A stretch of 64,000 nt of DNA, taken from positions 35,088-99,087 of the forward strand of contig DASWHW010000099.1 in assembly GCA_036397975.1 (NCBI GenBank), written 5' to 3'. Position numbers and translations under genes: made by a program. The notes under the pieces are model-generated. The model did not search any database, had not been told where the DNA came from, and saw only the letters and a list, made by a program, of their open reading frames with translations. The DNA comes from SZUA-287 sp036397975 (GTDB taxonomy: Bacteria; Bacteroidota; Ignavibacteria; UBA10030; UBA6906). Shown in pieces: positions 50,115-58,700 of this stretch; positions within the stretch are counted from its first letter, which is position 1; the number at the start of each line of letters is the position of its first letter.

Positions 50115-51133
50115 GATCTGCTTAACCCCGGAACCATTTCGACGATCGGCTCTATTACGTCAGTGGCGTAGTATCTCTTCGCACGAACAGCGAGGAAAAC
50201 GGATGCGGCCAGCAGAAGCGCGCCTGTCGCCACATGTGCTGTTGCGGTTTCCACGCTCCTGCCCGACCATACGGTGAGACCTCCAAGGAATATCTGCATG
50301 ACGAGCAAGAGAACAATAAGCAGCGCAGGTTCGCGCAACCGGCTCTCGCTCGGATGATTCACAAAAATATCCCTGGCAAGGACAAACCCCAACACGGCAA
50401 CTACAACAGCCCATGCGCGATGGACGAAGTGTATCCAGATTTGTGCCATTGTAATCGGACCCAGATCCCACCACGTGAGGCGGTATTCATTGAGCGAAGA
50501 AACAGCTGAGCCATCAGAAGGCGGTAGCAATTTCCCGTATGAAAGTGGAAAATCCGGGATGGCGAGCGCTGAATTGGTATGGCGCATCAGGGCACCGAGA
50601 ATCAGTTGAACGAAAACTGAACCTACCAGGAGCATGGCAAGTCGTTGGGTTTTGCCGATTCCGGGGCGCTCGGGCTGCGATGCAGTCTTCCATGATTTCG
50701 AGGTCGCCATCGCGATAAACACAGTAAGGCTGAAAAACGTTTGGGCCAATGTGGCATGTAAGACGGACACAGGAGTAGGAAGCAGGTAGTACACCGTGAG
50801 TCCTCCAAGCAATCCTTGAGCAATGACTGCGCCGAGAGCAACCCAGGCAACAACGCGCATCCATCTTCTCTCTTCAACCCTCCAGACCCAGAAGGCGAGA
50901 ATCGTAGTGAGGAACCCCACAAATGTCGCCACCATTCGATGTCCATGCTCATAGAATATGCCACCGACCATCGGAGGCATCACCTGTCCATACGATAAAG
51001 GCCAGTCAGGAACAGCAAGACCCGAACCGGTGCTCGTGACCAGACCTCCGGCAATAATCAAGAGAAATGTTGCACTTGCAAGGAACTGAGCGAAGCGATG
51101 GAGGGCGTTTCGATATTCGGTTGACTTTTGCAT
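50111..51133 (-). CDS. ctaA: Heme A synthase (COX15/CtaA)
   Basis: Oxidises heme O to heme A. 340 residues with eight hydrophobic segments. Seen: LVTSTGSGLAVPDWPLSYG, YEHGHRMVATFVG with the heme-ligand His, LHATLAQTFFSLTVF, then the second half with LGALMRHTNSALAIPDFPLSYG (an internal repeat of the first), WIHFVHRAWAVVVA and ETATAHVATGALLLA. Present in genomes that have an aa3- or caa3-type oxidase. Six bases after coxB. Confidence 0.95.
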   Translation of the reverse strand: MQKSTEYRNALHRFAQFLASATFLLIIAGGLVTSTGSGLAVPDWPLSYGQVMPPMVGGIFYEHGHRMVATFVGFLTTILAFWVWRVEERRWMRVVAWVALGAVIAQGLLGGLTVYYLLPTPVSVLHATLAQTFFSLTVFIAMATSKSWKTASQPERPGIGKTQRLAMLLVGSVFVQLILGALMRHTNSALAIPDFPLSYGKLLPPSDGSAVSSLNEYRLTWWDLGPITMAQIWIHFVHRAWAVVVAVLGFVLARDIFVNHPSESRLREPALLIVLLLVMQIFLGGLTVWSGRSVETATAHVATGALLLAASVFLAVRAKRYYATDVIEPIVEMVPGLSRS

Positions 51134-51139
51134 TCGGCA

Positions 51140-52087
51140 CTAATAGTCTAGATATGAGGCTTCTTCTGCCAACCACGCGTTGAATTCTTCCTCGGTTTCG
51201 AGAGTCACTGCCCCTCGCATACGATAGTGTCCAAGACCGCAAAGCTGGGCACAAGCAATCTCCACCGGATTATCCGAGCCTGCCATGATTTCCGTTATTC
51301 CAGCGGCAAGAGCTGCATCGATCGCCTCACGCGTAATCGTTTCTCCAACAGAAAGGATCGTATTCCCTTCCTTGTCAAGGTATTCAGCTTTCGCAGAGAG
51401 ATTGGTCAACTGGACAGGAATATGACCCGGGGCGATTGGATACACCATGTTCAACTGTTTTGAAATGTCGGCGGACGTTGTTGTTGCAATGAATTTTATT
51501 GGAACATTGTGGCCAGGTATCGCATCCTGCTTCACCCGCAAGAGAGGAATACCAAAGCTATGAATTACATCTTTGGAACTTAACAGGATAAGCACAGGCT
51601 TGTTAATTGGCAGGTGCAGTACATTGATGGTCGCAATATCATCCTTCGCGTCAGCATCGGTTCGGTCAAGTCCCAATGGATTCTCTGCTGTCACCAGATG
51701 AATATCTCTTTTCCCGAAGACTCCGTCAGGCCCGGGGTAATGAATATTCCAGGCAAACTGTTCGGCAATCACCCGAACAGTCACTGCATCTTTGCCTGAG
51801 GGAAAATCCGTGACGACATTTGACCAGACAGGAATTGCCAGTCCGATCAGAAGAATCCCTTCGAATACGGCGACGCCGATCTCGACATACGTCGAAAAGT
51901 GGTTCTTCACACCCTCCGGGTTCGCTTTCGGATTGCGTTTCTTGCTGAAGCGAAAGAGCGTGTAGAGAAAGTAGATTCCCCATCCCACGAACAAAACCAG
52001 CATGAGCCAATGAATAATAACAATCATGTTATCGATAACAGGACCGTGTGTTGATACGTCCATGGGTAGGCCGAGGATTTCACGCAT
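51140..52087 (-). CDS. ctaC: Cytochrome c oxidase subunit II (CuA, no cytochrome c domain)
   Basis: Receives electrons through the CuA site. 315 residues: two membrane helices (about 20-42 and 70-92), then a periplasmic cupredoxin domain with DVIHSFGIPLLRVKQDAIPG (His ligand) and the CuA loop CAQLCGLGHYRMRG. The chain ends after this domain; no CxxCH is present, so it is not a caa3 fusion and needs a separate cytochrome or copper donor. AAGGAG lies about 12 bases before the ATG. The proton-pumping subunits lie just upstream. Confidence 0.95.
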   Translation of the reverse strand: MREILGLPMDVSTHGPVIDNMIVIIHWLMLVLFVGWGIYFLYTLFRFSKKRNPKANPEGVKNHFSTYVEIGVAVFEGILLIGLAIPVWSNVVTDFPSGKDAVTVRVIAEQFAWNIHYPGPDGVFGKRDIHLVTAENPLGLDRTDADAKDDIATINVLHLPINKPVLILLSSKDVIHSFGIPLLRVKQDAIPGHNVPIKFIATTTSADISKQLNMVYPIAPGHIPVQLTNLSAKAEYLDKEGNTILSVGETITREAIDAALAAGITEIMAGSDNPVEIACAQLCGLGHYRMRGAVTLETEEEFNAWLAEEASYLDY

Positions 52088-52134
52088 TATGTAGATTTCT
52101 CCTTACAATGGTCTTAAGCATCACAACATGTTCT

Positions 52135-52389
52135 TTAGTTGATCATAGAAGAAAAGCGTTGGTTGACTAATCTCGCTCGTTTTCTCAAATGGAAAAAAAA
52201 TGTCACGAATGCACCAAGAACGCCACCCGTTACTCCCAGCAGGGCAAAGATTGCCACGTTGAGTCCTTTCACATCTGCAGCATTCGGATCGCCATAACAG
52301 CTCGGACACGCGTGCACCACCTCCTGCAATCCAAGCAACGCAATCGCAATCAAGGCTAGAATCAGCCCTATATGTTTCGGACGTCCCAT
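52135..52389 (-). CDS. Small membrane protein with CPSC motif, in the oxidase operon
   Basis: 84 residues. A first hydrophobic stretch (about 6-25) ends at VVHACPSCYGDPNAADVKG, then a membrane helix (about 47-68) and a basic tail. The CxxC might bind copper or act in thiol chemistry during CuA assembly. It overlaps the preceding small gene by 22 bases in another frame. No family is recognised. The ATG and its place in the operon support it as a real gene. Confidence 0.6.
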   Translation of the reverse strand: MGRPKHIGLILALIAIALLGLQEVVHACPSCYGDPNAADVKGLNVAIFALLGVTGGVLGAFVTFFFHLRKRARLVNQRFSSMIN

Positions 52390-52592
52390 TTGTACCCCAG
52401 TTCATGAAGTTTTCGTCGCATTCGAATTCCATAAATAATGAGCAACACTCCCCCAGCAATGGAGAACAAACAAAGGAATGCTACCGCCACATCTCCCGTG
52501 TCCGCAAATTTCATGGCAGACCATGCCGACATGCCCATTGCCAACAGAACAGAAACCGTGATGAAGAAAATATGGAAGCTCTTCAGTGACAT
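52368..52592 (-). CDS. Small membrane protein in the oxidase operon
   Basis: 74 residues with two membrane helices (about 8-26 and 36-54) and a basic tail (RMRRKLHELGYKWD). The start overlaps the stop of the subunit IV gene by one base (TAATG) and the end overlaps the next small gene. No family is recognised. It might be an accessory subunit of the oxidase. Confidence 0.6.
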   Translation of the reverse strand: MSLKSFHIFFITVSVLLAMGMSAWSAMKFADTGDVAVAFLCLFSIAGGVLLIIYGIRMRRKLHELGYKWDVRNI

Positions 52593-52894
52593 TATTGAAC
52601 GATCGGGTCGAGTTGATGAGAGGTCGGCAAAATCATCAACATAATAAAGAAAATGGCTGTCAACGCAAGGGTCGCATAGATGAGTTTTTTCTCAGAAATG
52701 AGATGCATGAAAACCCCCGCCACGAGTGAGGCCTTAATGGTTGCAACAATGAGGGCAACTGTTACAGCAGCAACAACTGAGAGGTGAAATGTCGAAACAG
52801 CCACCGTCACAATGGTCAAGCCCATGAGGGCGACAAAGACCATTACATAGCTTCGTACTTGTTTCTTAATTGCTTCTGGTGAGGATACGTCCAT
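52592..52894 (-). CDS. Cytochrome c oxidase subunit IV-like protein
   Basis: 100 residues from MDVSSPEAIKKQVRSYVMVF with three membrane helices (about 16-34, 42-66 and 74-92), the pattern of prokaryotic COX4 (caa3 subunit IV). The segment AGVFMHLISEKKLIYATL is typical. Start at 52894 chosen with AGAGGAAG upstream; a longer frame to 53167 runs into the subunit III gene and is spurious. Role: small structural subunit. Confidence 0.88.
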   Translation of the reverse strand: MDVSSPEAIKKQVRSYVMVFVALMGLTIVTVAVSTFHLSVVAAVTVALIVATIKASLVAGVFMHLISEKKLIYATLALTAIFFIMLMILPTSHQLDPIVQ

Positions 52895-52907
52895 GAAAGT
52901 ACTTCCT

Positions 52908-53498
52908 CTAAAGTAAGTAAAGAACTGGGAAGAGAAAAATCCAGACGAGGTCAACAAAATGCCAGTACAATCCGGCAACCTCCACTCTGTTCGCGAACCG
53001 TTCAGGCTGTGTCTTCCACATTTTACTTCCCGGCCCCCATAGGTAACTGTTGACGATGATCCCGCCAATAACGTGAAGACCGTGAAGACCTGTAATAGTA
53101 AAATAGATCGCCAAAAACGTATTCGTGCTTGGATAGAGATGATGTCCGAACTTTGTGTCGTATTCAAACGCCTTGACGGCGAGGAAAATGAAAGCGCAAA
53201 GGATCGTCAATCCCATGTACCGCTTATATTTTTTGAAGTCTTTGAGCATCAGCGACGCCCACGACATCACCATCGTGACGCTTGAACTAATAAGAACAAC
53301 CGTGTTGAAGGTCGCGATCTTCCAGTCAAGAATATCGTACCCATGAGGCCAGGAGTCGGCGCCCACACGAAGAAGCACATACGATGAAAACAGTGCACCG
53401 AAAAGCATCACTTCGGAAGCAAGAAAAAGCCACAATCCGAGCTTCGCATTGTACACTCCCGTATCGGGACGGGGATGGATCGTGTATGGGATTTCCAT
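52908..53498 (-). CDS. ctaE: Cytochrome c oxidase subunit III
   Basis: 196 residues from MEIPYTIHPRPDTGVYNAKLG with five membrane helices, the short five-helix form of COX3. Seen: WLFLASEVMLFGALFSSYV, TGLHGLHVIGGIIVN and AGLYWHFVDLVWIFLFPVLYL, the conserved COX3 segments. Shine-Dalgarno GGGGAGG just before the ATG; a longer frame to 53639 overlaps subunit I and is spurious. Starts two bases after the subunit I stop. Confidence 0.95.
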   Translation of the reverse strand: MEIPYTIHPRPDTGVYNAKLGLWLFLASEVMLFGALFSSYVLLRVGADSWPHGYDILDWKIATFNTVVLISSSVTMVMSWASLMLKDFKKYKRYMGLTILCAFIFLAVKAFEYDTKFGHHLYPSTNTFLAIYFTITGLHGLHVIGGIIVNSYLWGPGSKMWKTQPERFANRVEVAGLYWHFVDLVWIFLFPVLYLL

Positions 53499-53500
53499 CG

Positions 53501-55300
53501 TTACGCCTCCCCGGGTTGGTTTTGTGGAAGAAAATCCGCTTTGGAACCTCGATGACTGTAATCGTACGGACCACGGTGGACTTCCGGAACGACCTTGAAA
53601 TTTCCATGTGCTAACGGTGGAGAAGTTGTACACGCCCAATCGAGCGTCGTGGCCTCCCAGTGATTTGCCTCCACCTTCCTCCCTTTCTTGATGCTCCAGA
53701 AGAAATTAATGATGAACGGGATCTGTGCCAGACCAAGAAGCCAGGCAGATGTGGACATGAATTCATTCCATTGAAGGACTCCTTGCGCGTGTGCGAATTG
53801 AGCACCTCCGTCATAAAGCCGGCGGGAAACACCTGCAAGTCCTTGTATGAACATTGGCATGAACACTCCGTTCATAAAGACAAGAGATCCCCAAAAATGA
53901 ACTTTTCCCAAAAGATCGTTCATCTTTCTACCCGTCACCTTCGGGAACCAATAATAAATACCAGCAAAGAGGGCAAGAATTGTTCCCGGCGCCACCACAT
54001 AGTGAAAATGCCCGATGACATAATATGTGTCATGGAGGTGAATGTCAGGTGGCGCCAAACCCAGGGGGAGTCCGGTGAGTCCCCCGATTGCAAACATTGG
54101 CAAGAAGGCGAGTGCAAAGAGCATCGGTGTGGTATAACGTATCGACCCTCCCCACAATGAAAGGAGCAATGCCGTCAGAATTATAACCGACGGAATTGAA
54201 ATGATCATGGTCGTTGTCTGGAAAAACGTACTGATAACCGTTCCCATTCCCGTAATAAACATGTGGTGCGCCCAAACAATGAACGACATAAACCCGAGAA
54301 AGATCACAGAATACACGAGAGATTTGTACCCCCAGAGCGGCTTTCGAGTATTATTTGCAATCACTTCAGCAACAATCCCCATAGCCGGAAGGATAAGCAC
54401 ATACACTTCAGGATGGGCGAGAAACCAGAAGAGATGCTGCCAAAGGAGTGGGCTTCCACCGCCGCTCACTGCCAGAGGTTGACCACTGACCACCAATCCA
54501 CTCGGCAGGAAGAAGCTCGTTCCGGCAAGCCTGTCCATCAGTTGCAGGACGCCAGCCGCTTCGAGTGGCGGGAACGCGAGAAGCAACAAGAACGACGTAA
54601 CGAACTGCGCCCAGACGAAAAATGGAAGTCGCATGAACGTCAGGCCTTTTGTCCTCAATTGGATGATCGTAACAATGAAGTTAATTGAACCGAGCAGGGA
54701 CGACGTAATCAAGAAGACCATACCAATAAGCCATAGAGTCTGGCCGGTCGTCGCAATAACGGAAAGAGGCGCGTAGGAAGTCCAGCCGGAGTTTGCCGCA
54801 CCTCCGGGCATTGCAAAGCTCACTAACATCGTCACACCACCAACGAAGTACACCCAATAGCTCGTCATATTCAGCTTCGGGAAAGCCATATCGATCGTTC
54901 CAATTTGGAGTGGAACGACATAGTTCCCGAATGCCCCAACGGCAAGGGGTACCACCCCCAGGAAGACCATAATCGTTCCATGCATCGCACCAAGCTGGTT
55001 GTAAAACTCCGGCAGCATGATCCCATCCGGCATATTTGCTTGCCCCATAAAATCCGCGAGCCATTTCCAGGGGAACTGCTCCCCGGGATATGCCAGCTGC
55101 CACCGCATGATCATCATGAGGCTGAAACCGAAGAAGAGAAACAGCAGGCTGGTTATGCCGTACTGTAACCCGATGACCTTATGGTCCTGTGAAAAGATGT
55201 ACTTCCGAACGAACCCGGGATCGTGGTGATCAGCGGCGACCGTGTGCTGTTCCTGATGCGCTGATGTCACTGCGTGAGCAGCTTTTTCCTGATGGCTCAA
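53501..55300 (-). CDS. ctaD: Cytochrome c oxidase subunit I
   Basis: Catalytic subunit with low-spin heme and the heme a3-CuB centre. 599 residues, about 12 helices. Seen: MHGTIMVFLG (low-spin heme His), FLAHPEVYVLILPAMG with the CuB His and the D-channel Glu of A-type oxidases, WAHHMFITG (CuB His pair) and HDTYYVIGHFHYVV (the two heme His). The start codon is TTG at 55300, with AAGGAG seven bases upstream. First subunit gene of the oxidase block, after the cupredoxin-like gene. Confidence 0.96.
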   Translation of the reverse strand: MSHQEKAAHAVTSAHQEQHTVAADHHDPGFVRKYIFSQDHKVIGLQYGITSLLFLFFGFSLMMIMRWQLAYPGEQFPWKWLADFMGQANMPDGIMLPEFYNQLGAMHGTIMVFLGVVPLAVGAFGNYVVPLQIGTIDMAFPKLNMTSYWVYFVGGVTMLVSFAMPGGAANSGWTSYAPLSVIATTGQTLWLIGMVFLITSSLLGSINFIVTIIQLRTKGLTFMRLPFFVWAQFVTSFLLLLAFPPLEAAGVLQLMDRLAGTSFFLPSGLVVSGQPLAVSGGGSPLLWQHLFWFLAHPEVYVLILPAMGIVAEVIANNTRKPLWGYKSLVYSVIFLGFMSFIVWAHHMFITGMGTVISTFFQTTTMIISIPSVIILTALLLSLWGGSIRYTTPMLFALAFLPMFAIGGLTGLPLGLAPPDIHLHDTYYVIGHFHYVVAPGTILALFAGIYYWFPKVTGRKMNDLLGKVHFWGSLVFMNGVFMPMFIQGLAGVSRRLYDGGAQFAHAQGVLQWNEFMSTSAWLLGLAQIPFIINFFWSIKKGRKVEANHWEATTLDWACTTSPPLAHGNFKVVPEVHRGPYDYSHRGSKADFLPQNQPGEA

Positions 55301-55328
55301 GGATCTCTCCTTTCTCTGAATGCCAGAA

Positions 55329-56027
55329 TTATTGTGCCGAGTACTTAAAGTCTGCGGTGACTGACCCGGAAGCGCCCACTTTGACCTTCATGGTCTTTGT
55401 TCCGTATTTTTCGTGCCAAGCTTCAAGAGTGTAGTCGCCAACTGGAAGTTTCTTCATCGAGAATGAACCATCATCACCGGTGACCGAGAAGTAAGGATGA
55501 TTGAATACACCGATGTAAGCACTCATCCACGTGTGAACTTCACATTTCACTTTGAATACTTCAGCCTTGTCAAATGTCTTCTTGAGAATCATTCCTTTTC
55601 TTGGCTGAGCGACATTGAATTGTGGGTTTTCTTTTGAAAGAGTGTGAACATTGTGCAGAGTCGGGTCGCTGTTCCGAACTTCGAGGGACTGACCGGTCTG
55701 GATCCCAAGCACATGCGGGTGGTAAATACAGCCTGCCTGATCGAAGACAACCTTTTCTGAAGGGGCATCATACTTTTTCTTGAGAGGACCGTCCTTCACA
55801 TAGACAAGAACGTTTTTCAACGTGTTATTACCATTGACTTCAACCTCTTCCCCCGTTACAAGACCCTTATGCGCCTTCGCACACACGGGGTCACCATCCA
55901 TCCGAAGTCTTGCCGGCTTTGGCGCGGCACCATCGAACATGACTTTTCCCGTCACATCTCCTGCAATTGCCTGACCGGCAATGCAGACTCCAACAGCAAG
56001 AATGCTGAGATTTCTTTTGACTTTCAT
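55329..56027 (-). CDS. Exported cupredoxin-like protein
   Basis: 232 residues: signal peptide (cleaved after AIA), an N-terminal beta domain, a middle cupredoxin-like part with a His near LHNVHTL and KCEVHTWMSAY (Cys, His and Met in type-1 copper order), then a carboxypeptidase-regulatory-like domain (about 170-230, FSVTGDDGSFSMKKLPVGDYTLEAWH). The residues fit a blue copper site but this is not proven. GGAGG before the ATG. Lying between the multiheme cytochrome and the oxidase genes, it could carry electrons or help copper delivery. Confidence 0.78.
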   Translation of the reverse strand: MKVKRNLSILAVGVCIAGQAIAGDVTGKVMFDGAAPKPARLRMDGDPVCAKAHKGLVTGEEVEVNGNNTLKNVLVYVKDGPLKKKYDAPSEKVVFDQAGCIYHPHVLGIQTGQSLEVRNSDPTLHNVHTLSKENPQFNVAQPRKGMILKKTFDKAEVFKVKCEVHTWMSAYIGVFNHPYFSVTGDDGSFSMKKLPVGDYTLEAWHEKYGTKTMKVKVGASGSVTADFKYSAQ

Positions 56028-56066
56028 GCGTTTCCTCCGAATAATTGAATTTGAAAAATGGTTTCG

Positions 56067-58673
56067 TTACCTCGTGCTTACGACGACCGGACGTGCCGGC
56101 ACCCCGATACTGAGTAGATAATCCCGAATGGCTTGCATTTGCTTTCGCGCATCGCCGCCGAGAACATCAGGCAGTGGACTTTCGCCATCCGGGAAAAATG
56201 TTGGCATGCGCGTACCGGGCTGAAGTTTGGCCGGGTCCGCAAGCCACTCCACGATCCACTCCGGTTTCAATCGATCGCGCGCTTTCCCGAGAAATGGCGC
56301 GAGGTCTGTAGTTGATACGGCTGAGACTGGCACAATAACGCCCGATGGATGGCACTTAGCACATTGAAAGTCTGTGAAAATCTGTTTCCCTACCGTGAGG
56401 TTTTCGCTACTGACTGCAAAAGTCTGATAGTCCCGGAGTTCAAGCTCTTGATCACTGAGGCCGAGAAAGTATTTCGTCAGTTGATTGATTTCTTCATTCG
56501 TGAGGTGAAACGTCGGCATACGAGTAGGAATCCAGGGTCGAATCGAATTGGGTTGTCCAACGCGTGCAGGACTCTGAAGGAATGAGTGTAGCCAGGGTTC
56601 TTGCACCTTCTTCCCCTCTCCCGTAATGATGGGTGGCAGGTAGGCTGCGTCGGTAAGCAGCACGCTTATATGAGCGCCCGACCCTTCCAGCTGATGGCAC
56701 TGCTGGCAGTTGTATTTAATGGCGATCCGCCTGCCCTCTTCGATGTCCTTCATCCTAAGGTCAAATTTTCGGACATACTTCTTGTCGGGCTCATCTTTTG
56801 TTTGCGACAACAAGAACATGCGTATGGAGGCGATCTCATCATCGGAGAATGCAAAAACCGGCATCTTCTGCACGATGCGATCAGTTTCGAATGCCCTCGA
56901 ATTTTTTAATTTGTTTGTAATCCAGCCCGCCCACGTGTGCTCCACATGTGTGTCGCCGAAATCCATTTCTTCAACCCTCTTTCGACCGAAGTTCGAGAGG
57001 GAAACGCTGACCCGGCTTTCTTTCTCCAGGCCCGGAATCAAATGACAACCGGTACAACCGTATTCACGGACAACCTTCTCCCCACGCTTTATCATCGCTG
57101 CCGATGTGAGATCAACGGAAAGTACTGAGAACGATCTCTCGTCTCTAAGCGTCATGAGATACGCAACAATGTCCCTTGCTTCAGAATCAGTAAGGCGAAG
57201 ATCCGGCATACGTGTGGAGGGATTGTAATGGCGGGGGTCACGCACCCAATCAAGTGCCCAGTCGGCGTTGACCTTGCTTCCAATATGCGAGAGCTCCGGT
57301 GCAATGTCATAACTTGTTCCCCGCTTCTCGCGTACCGCTGCATTCTCTCCAATTGAATGGCACGCGAGGCAACCAACGCTTTCGACGAGCCGCTTTCCTT
57401 GAAGTGCACTCCCCGCAGAATACGATCCAAGGGTCGAAAACTCGCCCTTTGTTGAGACATTCATCAAAAATGCAGTCGCGGCGCCGGCCTCGTCATCCGT
57501 CAGCTTAAAGTTTGGCATTCGAGTATGCGCATTGTAATCCCGTGGATTCTTTATCCATCGAAAGACCCAATCAGGTGTGGTCTTTTTGCCAAGATGGGCA
57601 AGTTCCGGGCCGATCTTTGCAACATCCGTGTATCCCTTGATTTCATGACATCCATGGCAGCCGGACTCCAAGACTAGCCGTTTTGCCTTCGTGAATTCCG
57701 GAGCATACTTCAGAACACTCTCGTTTTCATGACACTCGTTGCACGCAGCCCAAACGTCCTTTCCCTCGAGAATCGGGTTTTCCCAATAGTGGTCTCCAGG
57801 GCCGTGAGCAAATTCTGTGGTCAGAGCCGCACCTTGCCCACGATGACACGGCGTACACCCAAACACTTCAGGATTATGCGCCTTGAGCAGTTCCGGGTTT
57901 GAATGATTCTTAAATGGTTGCGGGGCATCCTCCATTAGGTCTTCTGACCACCCTGAATGACACGACTGGCACCGATCGACGCGTGCTTTCGGATCGTTGA
58001 ACGGGTTTCGGTCATAGTCCAACATCATTACTTGCCTTATTTCGATCGGCGCAGAGCGAACCCTGGAAAGTTTTGCCTGGTTCTTATCAATCGGGCGGAA
58101 GAGATCCGCAAGTCTTGTGCGAGCGTCTTTCTCTGCTTTCTTGTAGACGTCAAGAATACCGGCCACGCTATCACGCACTCCTTCCAATCTCTTCACGACA
58201 GCTTGAAACTCCGCCATCTGCGCCTCGTTCTCTTCAAGCTTTTTCTTTTGGCCGAGATCTTCATGGCCTTCGTGGAGAGAGCGCTTGTAGAAATAGTACG
58301 CCTCATCGCTCCTACTTTTTGCGAACTGGAATTCTCTCTGGTTCTCGACTATTTCTTCAAGGATCTCGTCATGCTGGTGGTAAACAGTCTGGTAGAATGT
58401 CCCTGCCATCGAATCCTTCGCAGCAGCCAGTTCTCCCTGGATCTCCTGCAACTCGATTGAATCCAAGTCGGCAATCTCCAAAGACAACTCCTGTTCAACG
58501 CGATTTGCAAGTGAATCGGTATATGCGCGTTGATAATCCTTCCACGGTCGGCGCACAGAGACCTCGTCCACGACTGCCCACATCGTCCCGAGGAACAAGA
58601 CACCGGAAAAAACCAGATAGAACAAACTGAAGTTTCGCTGCTCGATCGGTATGTCGAGACGTTTCTTAAACAA
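56067..58673 (-). CDS. Eight-heme membrane-anchored cytochrome c with five tandem c-domain modules
   Basis: 868 residues. One N-terminal membrane anchor (about 15-35), a long charged coiled coil (about 55-200), then eight CxxCH sites: CQSCH, CTPCH, CNECH, CHGCH, CLACH, CTGCH, CQQCH and CAKCH. The first three have no Met partner nearby and are probably bis-His; each of the last five is followed by a RMP or KMP methionine and a DDE-type helix, so they are tandem class I cytochrome c modules. It replaces the cytochrome c1 of a normal bc complex and may carry electrons onward to the oxidase. The coiled coil is unusual. Confidence 0.9.
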   Translation of the reverse strand: MFKKRLDIPIEQRNFSLFYLVFSGVLFLGTMWAVVDEVSVRRPWKDYQRAYTDSLANRVEQELSLEIADLDSIELQEIQGELAAAKDSMAGTFYQTVYHQHDEILEEIVENQREFQFAKSRSDEAYYFYKRSLHEGHEDLGQKKKLEENEAQMAEFQAVVKRLEGVRDSVAGILDVYKKAEKDARTRLADLFRPIDKNQAKLSRVRSAPIEIRQVMMLDYDRNPFNDPKARVDRCQSCHSGWSEDLMEDAPQPFKNHSNPELLKAHNPEVFGCTPCHRGQGAALTTEFAHGPGDHYWENPILEGKDVWAACNECHENESVLKYAPEFTKAKRLVLESGCHGCHEIKGYTDVAKIGPELAHLGKKTTPDWVFRWIKNPRDYNAHTRMPNFKLTDDEAGAATAFLMNVSTKGEFSTLGSYSAGSALQGKRLVESVGCLACHSIGENAAVREKRGTSYDIAPELSHIGSKVNADWALDWVRDPRHYNPSTRMPDLRLTDSEARDIVAYLMTLRDERSFSVLSVDLTSAAMIKRGEKVVREYGCTGCHLIPGLEKESRVSVSLSNFGRKRVEEMDFGDTHVEHTWAGWITNKLKNSRAFETDRIVQKMPVFAFSDDEIASIRMFLLSQTKDEPDKKYVRKFDLRMKDIEEGRRIAIKYNCQQCHQLEGSGAHISVLLTDAAYLPPIITGEGKKVQEPWLHSFLQSPARVGQPNSIRPWIPTRMPTFHLTNEEINQLTKYFLGLSDQELELRDYQTFAVSSENLTVGKQIFTDFQCAKCHPSGVIVPVSAVSTTDLAPFLGKARDRLKPEWIVEWLADPAKLQPGTRMPTFFPDGESPLPDVLGGDARKQMQAIRDYLLSIGVPARPVVVSTR

Positions 58674-58700
58674 AAAGCTCCTTTTCGTGCAGACTGATCA

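Noticed and set aside
52121..52459. 112-residue frame overlapping the two small oxidase-operon genes
   Set aside because: It is Cys- and Arg-rich with no membrane pattern, overlaps both small genes and lacks a Shine-Dalgarno; the two small frames have membrane helices and coupled starts.
52895..53167. N-terminal extension of subunit IV
   Set aside because: It runs into the subunit III gene and has no family match; the real start has AGAGGAAG upstream.
53499..53639. N-terminal extension of subunit III
   Set aside because: It lies within subunit I; MEIPYTIHP with GGGGAGG upstream is the clear start.
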